This document shows, piece by piece, positions 25,348 to 34,630 of a DNA stretch of 64,000 nucleotides. How positions within the stretch are numbered: position 1 is the first letter of the stretch; each line of letters begins with the position of its first letter. This DNA is from Pseudomonas sp. HN11 (lineage in GTDB: Bacteria > Pseudomonadota > Gammaproteobacteria > Pseudomonadales > Pseudomonadaceae), in NCBI RefSeq assembly GCF_021390155.1, contig NZ_CP089985.1, forward strand, positions 5,033,001 through 5,097,000, written 5' to 3'. The translations under genes and the position numbers were made by a program. The notes under the pieces are model-generated. The model was not told where the DNA came from. It ran no database searches and saw nothing but the letters and a program-made list of their open reading frames with translations.

Positions 25348-27912
25348 ATGTCCTCTCGTTTCAACCGCCGGTCCTCTTCGCCCGTTTTGTCCTTGCTGAC
25401 TGCAGCCATCTTGCTGGCCGTTGCGCCTGTCATGGCGGCCACTGCCGCCGAACCCGCTCCCCGCAGCCACGGCAACTACAATTTCAGCATCGAGCAGCAA
25501 TCGCTGGTCTCGGCACTCAACGCGTTTACCGCTGTGACCGGCTGGCAAGTCGGCATGCCCGCGGAGCTGGGCCAGGGTGTGTCGTCTCCTGGCGTACGCG
25601 GCCCGTTGTCGCCGGAAAAAGCCCTGGACCGGCTGTTGGTGGGGACCAACCTGAGCTACCGCAAACTGGGCAATAACACTATCGTCCTGGAAAAACGCTC
25701 AGCGGGCAGCACCCTCAACCTGCAACAGGTGACCATCAGCGCCACCCGTAACGAGCAGGATGTAAACAGCGTGCCGAGCACCGTCAGCGTGCATGATCGC
25801 GAGGAGCTGGACCGCCAGAACGTGAATACCATCCGTGAACTGGTGCGTTACGAACCCAACGTCTCGGTAGGCGGTGCCGGTGGCCGCTCGAGCAATTCGG
25901 GCTACAACATTCGCGGCATCGACGGCGATCGCATCCTCACCCAGGTCGATGGCGTGGAAGTGCCGGACAACTTCTTCAACGGCCCTTACGCCAAGACCCG
26001 CCGCAACTACGTCGACCCGGAAATCGTCAAGCGCGTGGAGATCCTGCGCGGCCCGGCCTCGGCCCTGTACGGCAGCAGCGCGATCGGCGGTGCGGTGAGT
26101 TACTTCACCCTCGACCCGGACGACATCATCAAGCCTGGCCAGGACGTCGGCGCCCGCCTGAAAACCGGCTACAGCTCCGCCGACGAAAGCTGGCTGACCT
26201 CCAGCACCGTCGCCGGTCGCGTGCAGGACTTCGACGGCTTGCTGCACCTGAGCCAGCGCAACGGCCACGAGATGGAATCCTACGATGGCAACAACGCCAC
26301 GGGCCTGGCGCGTACCGGTGCCAACCCCGAGGATGCACGCACGACCAACGTGCTGGCCAAACTGGGTTGGAATTATGGCGATGACAACCGACTGGGCCTG
26401 ACTTACGAGAAATTCAAGGACGATCGCGACGTCAACCTCAAGAGTGCCGTGGGCGGACCGTTCACCGGCGGGCGCGGCTTCAACTTCTACCGTGCGCGGT
26501 CGGGCAACGACACCATTACCCGCGAGCGTTTTGGCATCGAAAACCGCTTCGCCCTCGACTCGCCGATTGCCGATCAGATCAAGACCCGCCTTAACTACCA
26601 GATCGCCAAGACTGACCAGACCACCGCCGAGATCTATCAGCCCTCACGCCGTGTGTTGCGCACCCGCGAAACCCTTTATGAAGAAAAGCAGTGGGTATTC
26701 GACGCACAGTTGAACAAGGCCTTCAGCCTGGGTGAAACCGATCACCAACTGACCTACGGCACCACCCTCAAACAACAGAAAGTCACCGGCTCCCGTGAAG
26801 GCGCAGCCAGCTGCCTGGCTGTTGGCGGCGGTTGCACGGCCATCGGCGCGCCCAGCCCGATTGCAAGCGACAGCGTGAGAAAAGCCAGCGACTTCCCGGA
26901 CCCGACCATCAACACCTACTCGCTGTTCGCTCAGGACCAGATCACCTGGGACAAATGGACCTTCCTGCCTGCCGTGCGCTACGACTACACCCGACTAAAA
27001 CCCAAGTTGACTGAAGAGTTCCTCAACACCGTCGACCCAACGCGGATCTACGCTCACAGTGACAAGGAAAAAACCTGGCACCGTGTCACGCCGAAATTCG
27101 GCCTGACCTATGCGCTGACCGATCATTACACCTGGTTCGGCCAATACGCCGAAGGCTTCCGCACGCCGTCGGCCAAAGCCTTGTACGGCCGCTTTGAAAA
27201 CCTGCAACAGGGCTACACCGTCGAGCCCAACCCGAACCTCAAGCCGGAAAGCAGCAAGGGCGTGGAAACCGGGATTCGCGGCAACTTCGATTCCGGCTCG
27301 TTTGATATCGCCGTGTTCTACAACAAATACCGCAACTTCATCGACGAAGACGCCTCCGTCGCCGGCGGTACATCACAGCAATTCGAAGCCAACAACATCA
27401 AGCACGCCACCATCAAGGGGATCGAAGCCAAAGGTCGCCTGAACCTCGATGCGTTCGGCGCACCGCAAGGCCTGTATACCCAGGGTTCGGTTGGCTACAC
27501 CTATGGCCGCAACGACGATAACGGCGAGGCGCTCAACAGCGTCAACCCGCTCAAGGGCGTATTCGGCCTGGGCTACGATCAGGGCAACTACGGCGGCCTG
27601 CTGAGCTGGACCCTGGTGAAAAAGCAGAACCGCGTCGACAGCACCACCTTCCACGCGCCTGACGGCAGCACCACTGGCCCATTCAAAACCCCAGGCTTCG
27701 GCGTCCTCGACCTGACCGGTTTCTACAAAGTCACCAAGGACGTGACCATCAATGGCGGCCTCTACAACCTCACCGACAAGAAGTACTGGAACTGGGACGA
27801 CGTACGCAGCTACGACGGTGTCGGCGAAGCGGGCGTGACCTCCCCGGCCAACCTCGACCGCCTGACCCAGCCGGGCCGCAACTTTGCGATCAACCTGGTC
27901 TGGGACATTTAA
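25348..27912 (+). CDS. hxuA: TonB-dependent heme/hemoglobin receptor with signalling domain
   Basis: 854 residues. A signal peptide ends near residue 33 (PVMAATAAE). A secretin/TonB N-terminal signalling domain covers about 45-115, followed by a TonB box-like TISAT, the plug (INTIRELVRYEPNVSV-like, here VNTIRELVRYEPNVSVGG) and a 22-strand barrel ending in NLVWDI, with a C-terminal hydrophobic residue. FRTP and NPNL boxes of heme/transferrin-type receptors are present near 608 and 631, but no His lies between them. The signalling domain should contact the FecR protein upstream. The heme oxygenase downstream supports heme as substrate. Confidence 0.9.
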   Translation: MSSRFNRRSSSPVLSLLTAAILLAVAPVMAATAAEPAPRSHGNYNFSIEQQSLVSALNAFTAVTGWQVGMPAELGQGVSSPGVRGPLSPEKALDRLLVGTNLSYRKLGNNTIVLEKRSAGSTLNLQQVTISATRNEQDVNSVPSTVSVHDREELDRQNVNTIRELVRYEPNVSVGGAGGRSSNSGYNIRGIDGDRILTQVDGVEVPDNFFNGPYAKTRRNYVDPEIVKRVEILRGPASALYGSSAIGGAVSYFTLDPDDIIKPGQDVGARLKTGYSSADESWLTSSTVAGRVQDFDGLLHLSQRNGHEMESYDGNNATGLARTGANPEDARTTNVLAKLGWNYGDDNRLGLTYEKFKDDRDVNLKSAVGGPFTGGRGFNFYRARSGNDTITRERFGIENRFALDSPIADQIKTRLNYQIAKTDQTTAEIYQPSRRVLRTRETLYEEKQWVFDAQLNKAFSLGETDHQLTYGTTLKQQKVTGSREGAASCLAVGGGCTAIGAPSPIASDSVRKASDFPDPTINTYSLFAQDQITWDKWTFLPAVRYDYTRLKPKLTEEFLNTVDPTRIYAHSDKEKTWHRVTPKFGLTYALTDHYTWFGQYAEGFRTPSAKALYGRFENLQQGYTVEPNPNLKPESSKGVETGIRGNFDSGSFDIAVFYNKYRNFIDEDASVAGGTSQQFEANNIKHATIKGIEAKGRLNLDAFGAPQGLYTQGSVGYTYGRNDDNGEALNSVNPLKGVFGLGYDQGNYGGLLSWTLVKKQNRVDSTTFHAPDGSTTGPFKTPGFGVLDLTGFYKVTKDVTINGGLYNLTDKKYWNWDDVRSYDGVGEAGVTSPANLDRLTQPGRNFAINLVWDI

Positions 27913-27925
27913 TCCGCCCCACTCG

Positions 27926-27962
27926 CCTCACCGAAATTTCATCGATGAGGTGAGGATTTTTT
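27926..27962 (+). terminator. Rho-independent terminator after the heme receptor
   Basis: Stem CCTCACC / GGTGAGG with an inner TCATCGATGA palindrome and a six-T tail. Confidence 0.88.
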
Positions 27963-28046
27963 ACTGTGCCGCGTCTTCTTGTTCGTCTAGTTGATAACAG
28001 CTCTCTTTAGGGCACCCAGGCGCCCCCCCTTCTCAAGGACTTTTTC

Positions 28047-28655
28047 ATGACCGCTTCTCCTACCGCAGAACGCCCAAGCCTACGCTCCCAGCGCCTGAAC
28101 CAGATCACTAACGAGCCACACACCAAGCTCGACGCCCTGGTCAAAGCCCACGCCCCGTTTGAAACCCAAGCCAACTTCGCCCGTTTCGTGGTGGCGCAGT
28201 ACCTGTTCCAGTCGGAACTGGTCGACCTGTACAACGATGCCGAACTGATCAAGATCGTGCCGGACCTGGCCGAACGCTGCCGCGCCGAAGCCGCCAAGCT
28301 GGACCTGGGCGACCTGGACACCGACGTGCCCGCTCCGGTCGCCGGTGCCGTGAAAAACCCAAGCAAGGCCGAAGCCCTGGGCTGGTTGTTCGTGTCCGAA
28401 GGCTCCAAGCTGGGCGCCGCATTTCTGATCAAGCGCGCCGTTGGCCTGGGCCTGAGCGAAACCTTCGGTGCCCGTCACCTGGGTGAGCCGGCCGGTGGAC
28501 GTGCCGAAGGCTGGAAAAGCTTCACCCGTACGCTCGACGCCATGGAATTCAGTGCCGAAGAAGAAGCCGCCGTGGAAAAAGGCGCGATCGACGCATTTGT
28601 ACGCTTCACCGTCTTGCTGGAACAGGCGTACGCTAGCGCCCCTGAACTGGCCTGA
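28047..28655 (+). CDS. hemO: Biliverdin-producing heme oxygenase
   Basis: 202 residues, cytoplasmic, opens heme to release iron, CO and biliverdin. It closely resembles P. aeruginosa HemO/PigA as I recall it. The proximal heme ligand is His25 in TNEPHTKL, and the distal helix is WLFVSEGSKLGAAFLIK. Asn18 (PigA Asn19) and the Phe and Lys of the distal region, which shift cleavage to the beta/delta positions in PigA, are kept. Terminators lie on both sides, so it may have its own promoter in the 84 bp after the receptor terminator. It completes the heme uptake locus. Confidence 0.93.
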   Translation: MTASPTAERPSLRSQRLNQITNEPHTKLDALVKAHAPFETQANFARFVVAQYLFQSELVDLYNDAELIKIVPDLAERCRAEAAKLDLGDLDTDVPAPVAGAVKNPSKAEALGWLFVSEGSKLGAAFLIKRAVGLGLSETFGARHLGEPAGGRAEGWKSFTRTLDAMEFSAEEEAAVEKGAIDAFVRFTVLLEQAYASAPELA

Positions 28656-28661
28656 TCCCTC

Positions 28662-28708
28662 GCTTGGAATGCGATACCACATTTAAACCACATTCCAAGC
28701 TGTTTTTT
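28662..28708 (+). terminator. Rho-independent terminator after hemO
   Basis: Perfect 10-bp stem GCTTGGAATG / CATTCCAAGC, loop of 19 bases, T6 tail. Confidence 0.85.
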
Positions 28709-28727
28709 ATCTACTCTGCATGCTCCC

Positions 28728-29129
28728 ATGACCGGCAAAATCCAATCCACCTCGAAAATCGCCCGGATCCTCTTCGGCCTGCTGGCCTACGTCAGCCTGG
28801 GCATCGGGCTGGTGGCGATTGTCGTGCCGGGTTTGCCCACCACCGAATTCATCCTGCTCGCCGCCTGGGCCGCCACCAAAAGCTCACCGCGCCTCAGCGC
28901 CTGGCTGGAAAACCACCGGCTGTTCGGACCGATCCTGTTCAATTGGCGCAACGGCAAGATCATCGCCCGCCGGGCCAAAGTCAGTGCCACCGTGAGCATG
29001 CTGCTGTGCGCCCTCCTGATGCTGGTGATGCTCGATCACGGCTGGCCGATCTACCTGGCAATTGCCGGGATGAGCCTGGGCAACCTGTGGATCTGGTCAC
29101 GTCCGGAACGGCTTGCAGCCCCTGTATAA
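28728..29129 (+). CDS. DUF454 (YbaN-like) membrane protein
   Basis: 133 residues. The family signature is GIGLVAIVVPGLPTTEFILLAAW, seen here as its core IVVPGLPTTEFILLAAWA (residues 32-49), followed by SSPRLSAWLENHRLFGPIL. Four hydrophobic segments are predicted. YbaN/DUF454 proteins often sit beside heme oxygenase genes in Pseudomonas and may aid heme or iron handling at the inner membrane; this is an association, not a known function. It lies 72 bp after hemO, beyond a terminator. Confidence 0.87.
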   Translation: MTGKIQSTSKIARILFGLLAYVSLGIGLVAIVVPGLPTTEFILLAAWAATKSSPRLSAWLENHRLFGPILFNWRNGKIIARRAKVSATVSMLLCALLMLVMLDHGWPIYLAIAGMSLGNLWIWSRPERLAAPV

Positions 29130-29211
29130 CGCTGCGCGCGTGGGTTCTCCGACCGCTCATCGCCTCTATCTCATGAATTGATATGTGGCGCCGATGTTTC
29201 AGACATAGCGC

Positions 29212-29257
29212 TGAATGGACTTGGCCTGCACTGCGTGCTTTCCAACAAGTCCATTCA
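29212..29257. repeat. Perfect 12-bp inverted repeat at the chemoreceptor start
   Basis: TGAATGGACTTG and CAAGTCCATTCA are exact complements with 22 bases between. The second arm ends on the A of the ATG at 29257 and 11 bp before ATG 29269. It has no T-run, so an operator or a translation-control hairpin is more likely than a terminator. Confidence 0.7.
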
Positions 29258-29268
29258 TGAGTGAACCT

Positions 29269-31407
29269 ATGTTCGACACCCTCTCCATTCGCTTGAAAAT
29301 AGTGCTGCTGTCAGGCCTTTGCCTGTTGGGGGTGATCGCGCTGATCATCAGCATCAACCTCTACGAAACCGACCAGAACGACCGCCTGATCAGCGATTCA
29401 AGCTCGCGAATGCTCACCAATAGCGTGCAGAGCCTGCTGCAATCCAAAGCCGCCGAACAGGCCGTGCAATTGCAGAAAACCTTTGGCGAAAACCTGCTGG
29501 TGGTGACGGCCCTCGCCGACCAGGTCAAGGACCTGCGCGCCCTGGCGGCCAAGCGCTCGCTGGAACCCGGCGCCTTGCGGGAAGAACTCAACCAGAGCCT
29601 CAAGACCACGTTCGAGCGCAACAGCAAAGTGCTGGGTATCTGGTTGTCATTCGAACCCAATGGACTGGATGGCAAGGACAGCGAATTCATTGACGACAAA
29701 GCCCGCGTGTCCAACGAAAAAGGCCGCTTCTCCAGTTACTGGAGCCGCGCCGGTGGTGAAGGCCTGAACACCATCATGGTCGAAGATGACTTGACCAAGA
29801 CCACCCTCAACCTCAGCGGTACGCCCTACAACATTTGGTATACCTGCCCTCGGGATACCCGCAGCACCTGCCTGCTTGACCCCTACGAAGACACCGTGGC
29901 GGGCAAACCCGTGCTGATGACCACTATCTCCCTACCGTTGATCGTGGACGGCAACGTAATCGGCGTGGTGGGGGTCGATATCGCTCTGAACAGTCTGCAA
30001 GCGCTCACCGACGCAGCTCAAAAGGAATTGTTCCAAGGCGCCGCGCATTTGGAAATCATCTCCAGCAGCGGGGTGATTGCCGCCTACAGCGGCGAGCCGG
30101 CCAGGGTCGGAAAAAACCTGATCGACACCCTTGGCGCCGAAGGCAAGGAAATCGTGCAATTGCTGGCCAGTGACAGTCGCGTCAACCGCGAACAGGGCGA
30201 TACCATTCGTGCGGTCTACTCGGTCAAGCCCATTACCGACGCGAAAGCTTGGGGCGTGGTGATCAAGCTGCCTAGACACGTAATGCTTGCCGATGCCAAC
30301 AAACTCCAGGGCGTACTCGATGAAGCCCAGGCCAGCGGCACCCTCAAGGCTTTGCTGGTGGGCGCCGCTGCCGGCCTGCTGGGTTTATTGCTGATCTGGC
30401 TGACCGCCACCGGCGTGACCCGTCCGATCAACAGCGTGGCCGCCATGCTCAAGGACATCGCCAGCGGCGACGGCGACCTCACTCAACGCCTGGCCTACAC
30501 CAAAAAAGATGAACTCGGAGAACTGGTGAACTGGTTCAATCGCTTCCTCGACAAGCTGCAACCGACCATCGCGCAGATCAAGCACAGCATCACCGAAGCC
30601 CGTGGCACCGCCGATCAGTCATCGGCCATTGCACGCCAGACCAGCGAAGGCATGCAGGTGCAGTTCCGCGAAATCGACCAGGTGGCTACCGCGTCCAATG
30701 AGATGAGCGCCACTGCCCATGACGTCGCCAACAGTGCCTCCAATGCGGCCAGCGCGGCACGGGGTGCTGACCAGTCAGCGCGCGAAGGCATGTCGATCAT
30801 TGAGCAGAGCACCCGCGACATCACCTCCTTGGCCGAAGAAGTCAGCAAGGCCGTAGGCGAAGTCGAAGCCTTGGCAGTCAACAGCGAGCAGATTGGTTCG
30901 GTGCTGGAAGTGATCCGCAGCATCGCCGAGCAGACCAACCTGCTGGCGCTGAACGCTGCCATTGAGGCGGCACGCGCCGGGGAAAGTGGCCGTGGCTTTG
31001 CGGTAGTGGCCGACGAAGTACGCAACCTGGCCAAGCGCACCCAGGACTCCGTGGAGGAAATCCGCCTGGTGATCGAACGCATCCAGAGCGGCACCCGTGG
31101 CGTGGTGGCGACCATGCATTCGAGCCAGAGCCAGGCCCAGAGCAATGCCGGGCAGATCCATCAGGCGGTGCAGGCGTTGGGCAAGATCAGCGATGCCGTC
31201 ACCGTGATCAGCGACATGAACCTGCAGATCGCCAGCGCCGCCGAACAACAGAGCGCCGTGGCCGAAGAGGTCAACCGCAACGTCTCGGCGATCCGCACTG
31301 TGACCGAAACGCTCACCGGCCAGGCCACCGAGTCGGCGGCCATCAGCAGCCAACTCAACGCGTTGGCCAGCCAGCAGATGAAACTGATGGATCAGTTCAG
31401 GGTTTAA
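29269..31407 (+). CDS. Methyl-accepting chemotaxis protein with double-Cache sensor
   Basis: 712 residues from ATG 29269 ([16 protein letters not shown]); ATG 29257 is also possible. Membrane segments are at about residues 9-30 and 359-380. The ~320-residue periplasmic part looks like a dCache domain ([20 protein letters not shown], then [20 protein letters not shown]), which binds small ligands such as amino or organic acids. HAMP follows, then the signalling hairpin with tip [20 protein letters not shown]. No chemotaxis genes are adjacent and the ligand cannot be predicted. The stop shares 4 bp with the convergent nitroreductase. Confidence 0.93.
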   Translation: MFDTLSIRLKIVLLSGLCLLGVIALIISINLYETDQNDRLISDSSSRMLTNSVQSLLQSKAAEQAVQLQKTFGENLLVVTALADQVKDLRALAAKRSLEPGALREELNQSLKTTFERNSKVLGIWLSFEPNGLDGKDSEFIDDKARVSNEKGRFSSYWSRAGGEGLNTIMVEDDLTKTTLNLSGTPYNIWYTCPRDTRSTCLLDPYEDTVAGKPVLMTTISLPLIVDGNVIGVVGVDIALNSLQALTDAAQKELFQGAAHLEIISSSGVIAAYSGEPARVGKNLIDTLGAEGKEIVQLLASDSRVNREQGDTIRAVYSVKPITDAKAWGVVIKLPRHVMLADANKLQGVLDEAQASGTLKALLVGAAAGLLGLLLIWLTATGVTRPINSVAAMLKDIASGDGDLTQRLAYTKKDELGELVNWFNRFLDKLQPTIAQIKHSITEARGTADQSSAIARQTSEGMQVQFREIDQVATASNEMSATAHDVANSASNAASAARGADQSAREGMSIIEQSTRDITSLAEEVSKAVGEVEALAVNSEQIGSVLEVIRSIAEQTNLLALNAAIEAARAGESGRGFAVVADEVRNLAKRTQDSVEEIRLVIERIQSGTRGVVATMHSSQSQAQSNAGQIHQAVQALGKISDAVTVISDMNLQIASAAEQQSAVAEEVNRNVSAIRTVTETLTGQATESAAISSQLNALASQQMKLMDQFRV

Positions 31408-31967
31408 ACGCCGGTCCAGGCACTGACAAACGCCGCCACATCTTCCTTGGGCGCTGTGCGCGGCGGGTTCTGCGGTGTCCCCAGGTAGAGGAAGCCAATC
31501 ACTTCCTCGTCTGCCGTCAGCCCCAGGCCTTTGGCGACATGGGCCGAGTAGGACAATTCACCGGTGCGCCACACGGCGCCAATCCCCTGGGCATACGCCG
31601 CCAGGAGGATGCCGTGGGCCGCACAGGCCGCAGCCAGCAGTTGCTCGGATTTCGGCACCTTGAAGTGCTCCTGCAAACAGGCAATCACCACCACGACCAA
31701 CGGCGCGCGCAATGGGCCGTTCTGGGCTTTGTCGATGGCGGCTTGCGGCGCATCGGCGTCTTGCAGGCGCGCAGCCTCGGCCAGCAGCGTACCCATCTGT
31801 TCGCGGGCGGCGCCTTCAACGGTGAGGAAGCGCCAAGGGCGCAACTGAGCGTGGTCGGGCGCCCGCATGGCGGCGGCGAACAGCACGTCGCGCTGCTCCT
31901 GGGTCGGTGCCGGCTCGAGCAAACGCGGCACGGAAACACGGTTGAGCAAAGCGTCGAGAGCCTGCAT
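31404..31967 (-). CDS. Nitroreductase family protein (YdjA-like)
   Basis: 187 residues from ATG 31967, which has a strong AGGAGGT site; the longer frame to 32237 is not supported. The fold signature is [20 protein letters not shown] (FMN-binding serine/arginine region), and the C-terminus has [17 protein letters not shown]. It is probably an FMN- and NAD(P)H-dependent reductase of the small YdjA branch; the substrate is unknown. Divergent from the di-heme oxidoreductase gene. Confidence 0.92.
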   Translation of the reverse strand: MQALDALLNRVSVPRLLEPAPTQEQRDVLFAAAMRAPDHAQLRPWRFLTVEGAAREQMGTLLAEAARLQDADAPQAAIDKAQNGPLRAPLVVVVIACLQEHFKVPKSEQLLAAACAAHGILLAAYAQGIGAVWRTGELSYSAHVAKGLGLTADEEVIGFLYLGTPQNPPRTAPKEDVAAFVSAWTGV

Positions 31968-32029
31968 TGGCCACCTCCTGAGAAAAATGTGCGGCCATTC
32001 TAGCGGGATTGAATCGGGTTCGACCAAAC

Positions 32030-32046
32030 GATAATTGCTCTTATTC
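32030..32046. promoter_or_regulatory. Weak Fur-like site before the di-heme gene
   Basis: GATAATTGCTCTTATTC is an imperfect GATAA/TTATT inverted repeat between divergent genes, 60 bp before the DUF1111 start. Only about half of the consensus positions match. Confidence 0.3.
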
Positions 32047-32106
32047 ATTGCGCCCTGCCCTGTTAGACTTTGCGACCTTATTTTTCGCCTTCGTCCGGGA
32101 AACTCG

Positions 32107-33534
32107 ATGTTCCGTTCGCTTTTTCGCCTGTCCGCAGCCGTGCTGGCCTTGAGCCTGACCGCCTGCGATGACGCGCCCAGGTTTACCAAGGCCGAGCCGG
32201 GTGAGTCACGGGCCGGCGGTGCTGCGACCGTGAACAAGCGCGATCAGAACGCATTTTCACTGCCCTCGGCCAACCTGTCGCCCACCCGTCGCCTGGATTT
32301 CAGCGTGGGCAACAGCTTTTTTCGCAGCCCCTGGGTGATCGCGCCGTCCACCACCACCGCGCGTGATGGCCTGGGCCCGCTGTTCAACACCAATGCCTGC
32401 CAGAACTGCCATATCAAGGACGGTCGCGGGCATCCGCCGTTACCCGACGCGGCCAATGCGGTGTCGATGCTGGTGCGCCTGTCGATTCCGGATGCAGCAC
32501 CTTATGCCAAGCTCATCGAACAGCTTGGCGTGGTGCCCGAACCGGTCTACGGCGGGCAATTGCAGGACATGGCCGTGCCGGGCGTGCTGCCTGAAGGCAA
32601 AGTGCGGGTCGATTACACGCCGGTCAACGTGGCCTTCAAAGACGGCACGGTGATTGAACTACGCAAGCCGGACCTGCAAATCACCCAACTCGGCTACGGC
32701 CCGATGCATTCGGACACACGCTTCTCCGCGCGCGTCGCCCCGCCAATGATCGGCCTGGGCCTGCTCGAAGCCATCAGCGACGCCGATATCCTGCGCAACA
32801 CCGACCCCAAGACCGCTGACAAAGAAGCCATCGTCGGCCGCGCCAACTGGGTCTGGGACGACGCCCAGCAAAAAACCGTGCTGGGGCGTTTCGGCTGGAA
32901 AGCCGGGCAGCCCAACCTCAATCAACAAAATGTTCACGCGTTTTCTGGTGATATGGGCCTCACCACCTCCCTGAGACCCTTCGATGACTGCACCGATGCG
33001 CAAGTCGCCTGCAAACAGGCCCCCAACGGCAATGGCCCCGATGGCGAGCCAGAAGTCAGCGACAATATCTTGCGTCTGGTGCTGTTCTACACCCGCAACC
33101 TGGCTGTGCCGGTGCGCCGCGACGTGAATAAACCGCAGGTCCTGGCCGGTAAAAATCTGTTCTACCAAGCCGGCTGCCAAGGCTGTCACAAGCCCGTGTT
33201 CACCACGGCGGCCAATGCCGCCGAACCAGAGCTGGCCAACCAGGTGATCCGCCCCTATAGCGACCTGCTGTTGCACGACATGGGCGAAGGCCTTGCCGAC
33301 AACCGCAGCGAATTCAAGGCCGGTGGCCGTGACTGGCGCACGCCGCCGTTGTGGGGCATCGGCCTGACACAAACCGTAAGTGGCCACACCCAGTTCTTGC
33401 ATGACGGCCGCGCTCGCAACCTGCTGGAAGCCGTGCTGTGGCACGGCGGTGAAGCACAAGCGGCGCAGCAACACGTGTTGTCCTTTAATGCCGAACAGCG
33501 CGCCGCGTTGCTGGCGTTCCTGAATTCTTTATAA
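32107..33534 (+). CDS. DUF1111 di-heme oxidoreductase lipoprotein
   Basis: 475 residues from ATG 32107. A lipoprotein signal ends in LTAC with Cys20. Two c-type heme motifs are present: CQNCH at residues 98-102 and CQGCH at 357-361. The intervening region is that of the putative thiol-oxidoreductase/DUF1111 family, distantly related to di-heme peroxidases such as MauG. It leads a tight set with an imelysin (31-bp gap) and a DUF1513 gene; in other bacteria these genes travel together and are linked to periplasmic iron or redox chemistry. Precise activity is unknown. Confidence 0.9.
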   Translation: MFRSLFRLSAAVLALSLTACDDAPRFTKAEPGESRAGGAATVNKRDQNAFSLPSANLSPTRRLDFSVGNSFFRSPWVIAPSTTTARDGLGPLFNTNACQNCHIKDGRGHPPLPDAANAVSMLVRLSIPDAAPYAKLIEQLGVVPEPVYGGQLQDMAVPGVLPEGKVRVDYTPVNVAFKDGTVIELRKPDLQITQLGYGPMHSDTRFSARVAPPMIGLGLLEAISDADILRNTDPKTADKEAIVGRANWVWDDAQQKTVLGRFGWKAGQPNLNQQNVHAFSGDMGLTTSLRPFDDCTDAQVACKQAPNGNGPDGEPEVSDNILRLVLFYTRNLAVPVRRDVNKPQVLAGKNLFYQAGCQGCHKPVFTTAANAAEPELANQVIRPYSDLLLHDMGEGLADNRSEFKAGGRDWRTPPLWGIGLTQTVSGHTQFLHDGRARNLLEAVLWHGGEAQAAQQHVLSFNAEQRAALLAFLNSL

Positions 33535-33565
33535 GCTTCGCCCCAATTACAGAAGGGAGCTCGAC

Positions 33566-34630
33566 ATGTTCCGTCCCAAGTTGTTGTTCACCAGCCTGGC
33601 CGCGCTTGCCCTCGGCGCCTGCTCGCCGCAAGACCCGCAAGCGGTGACCTCGGCGGCCATCGCCAAGCAAGTGATCCTGCCGACCTACAGCCGTTGGGTC
33701 GAAGCCGACCGCCAACTGGCCGTCAGCGCCCTGGCCTATTGCCAAGGCAAGGAGAGCCTGGACACGGCCCGTGCAGACTTCCTGCACGCGCAAAAGGCCT
33801 GGGCCGAGCTGCAACCGCTGTTGATCGGCCCGTTGGCCGAGGGCAACCGTTCGTGGCAGGTCCAGTTCTGGCCGGACAAGAAGAACCTGGTCGGGCGTCA
33901 GGTCGAACAACTGGTCGCCAGCCAGCCGCAGATCGACGGCGCCGCCCTGGCCAAATCCAGCGTGGTGGTACAAGGCCTGTCCGCCTACGAATACATCCTC
34001 TACGACGCCAGGACCGACCTCGCCGACGACGCCCAAAAAGCCCGTTACTGCCCGCTGCTGGTGGCCATCGGCGACCGTCAGAAGGCCCTGGCCGAAGAGA
34101 TCCTGGCCAGTTGGAACAGCACCGACGGCATGCTGGCGCAGATGAGCACGTTTCCGAATCAGCGCTATGCCGATTCCCACGAAGCCATTGCCGATCTGCT
34201 GCGCGTCCAGGTGACCGCACTGGACACCCTGAAAAAGAAACTTGGCACGCCGATGGGTCGCCAGACCAAGGGCATCCCGCAGCCCTTCCAGGCTGATGCG
34301 TGGCGCAGCCAGTCCTCCCTGCAAAGCCTGGAAGCCAGCCTCGCGGCGGCCCAGACCGTATGGGTCGGCGTCGACAACAAAGGCTTGCGTGGCCTGCTGC
34401 CGTCCGAGCAGAAGCCGTTGGCCGACAAGATTGACGCCGCCTATGCCGCGTCGCTGAAACTGTTCGCCAGCAACCAGCGCACCCTCAATGAACTGCTGGC
34501 CGACGACGCCGGACGCCAGCAGCTCAACGATATCTACGACAGCCTCAACGTCGTCCACCGCCTGCACGAAGGCGAACTGGCCAAGGCGCTGGGCATCCAA
34601 CTGGGCTTTAACGCCAACGACGGTGACTGA
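33566..34630 (+). CDS. Imelysin family (M75-like) lipoprotein
   Basis: 354 residues. The signal peptide ends in the lipobox LGAC, so the protein is probably anchored in the periplasm. It has the all-helical imelysin pattern. The usual GxHxxE motif reads GLSAYEY near residue 138, so the His is replaced by Ser and iron or peptidase function may be changed. Imelysins are periplasmic or outer-membrane proteins with proposed roles in iron uptake (EfeO, IrpA). The stop overlaps the DUF1513 ATG by one base (TGATG), so coupling is likely. Confidence 0.88.
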   Translation: MFRPKLLFTSLAALALGACSPQDPQAVTSAAIAKQVILPTYSRWVEADRQLAVSALAYCQGKESLDTARADFLHAQKAWAELQPLLIGPLAEGNRSWQVQFWPDKKNLVGRQVEQLVASQPQIDGAALAKSSVVVQGLSAYEYILYDARTDLADDAQKARYCPLLVAIGDRQKALAEEILASWNSTDGMLAQMSTFPNQRYADSHEAIADLLRVQVTALDTLKKKLGTPMGRQTKGIPQPFQADAWRSQSSLQSLEASLAAAQTVWVGVDNKGLRGLLPSEQKPLADKIDAAYAASLKLFASNQRTLNELLADDAGRQQLNDIYDSLNVVHRLHEGELAKALGIQLGFNANDGD

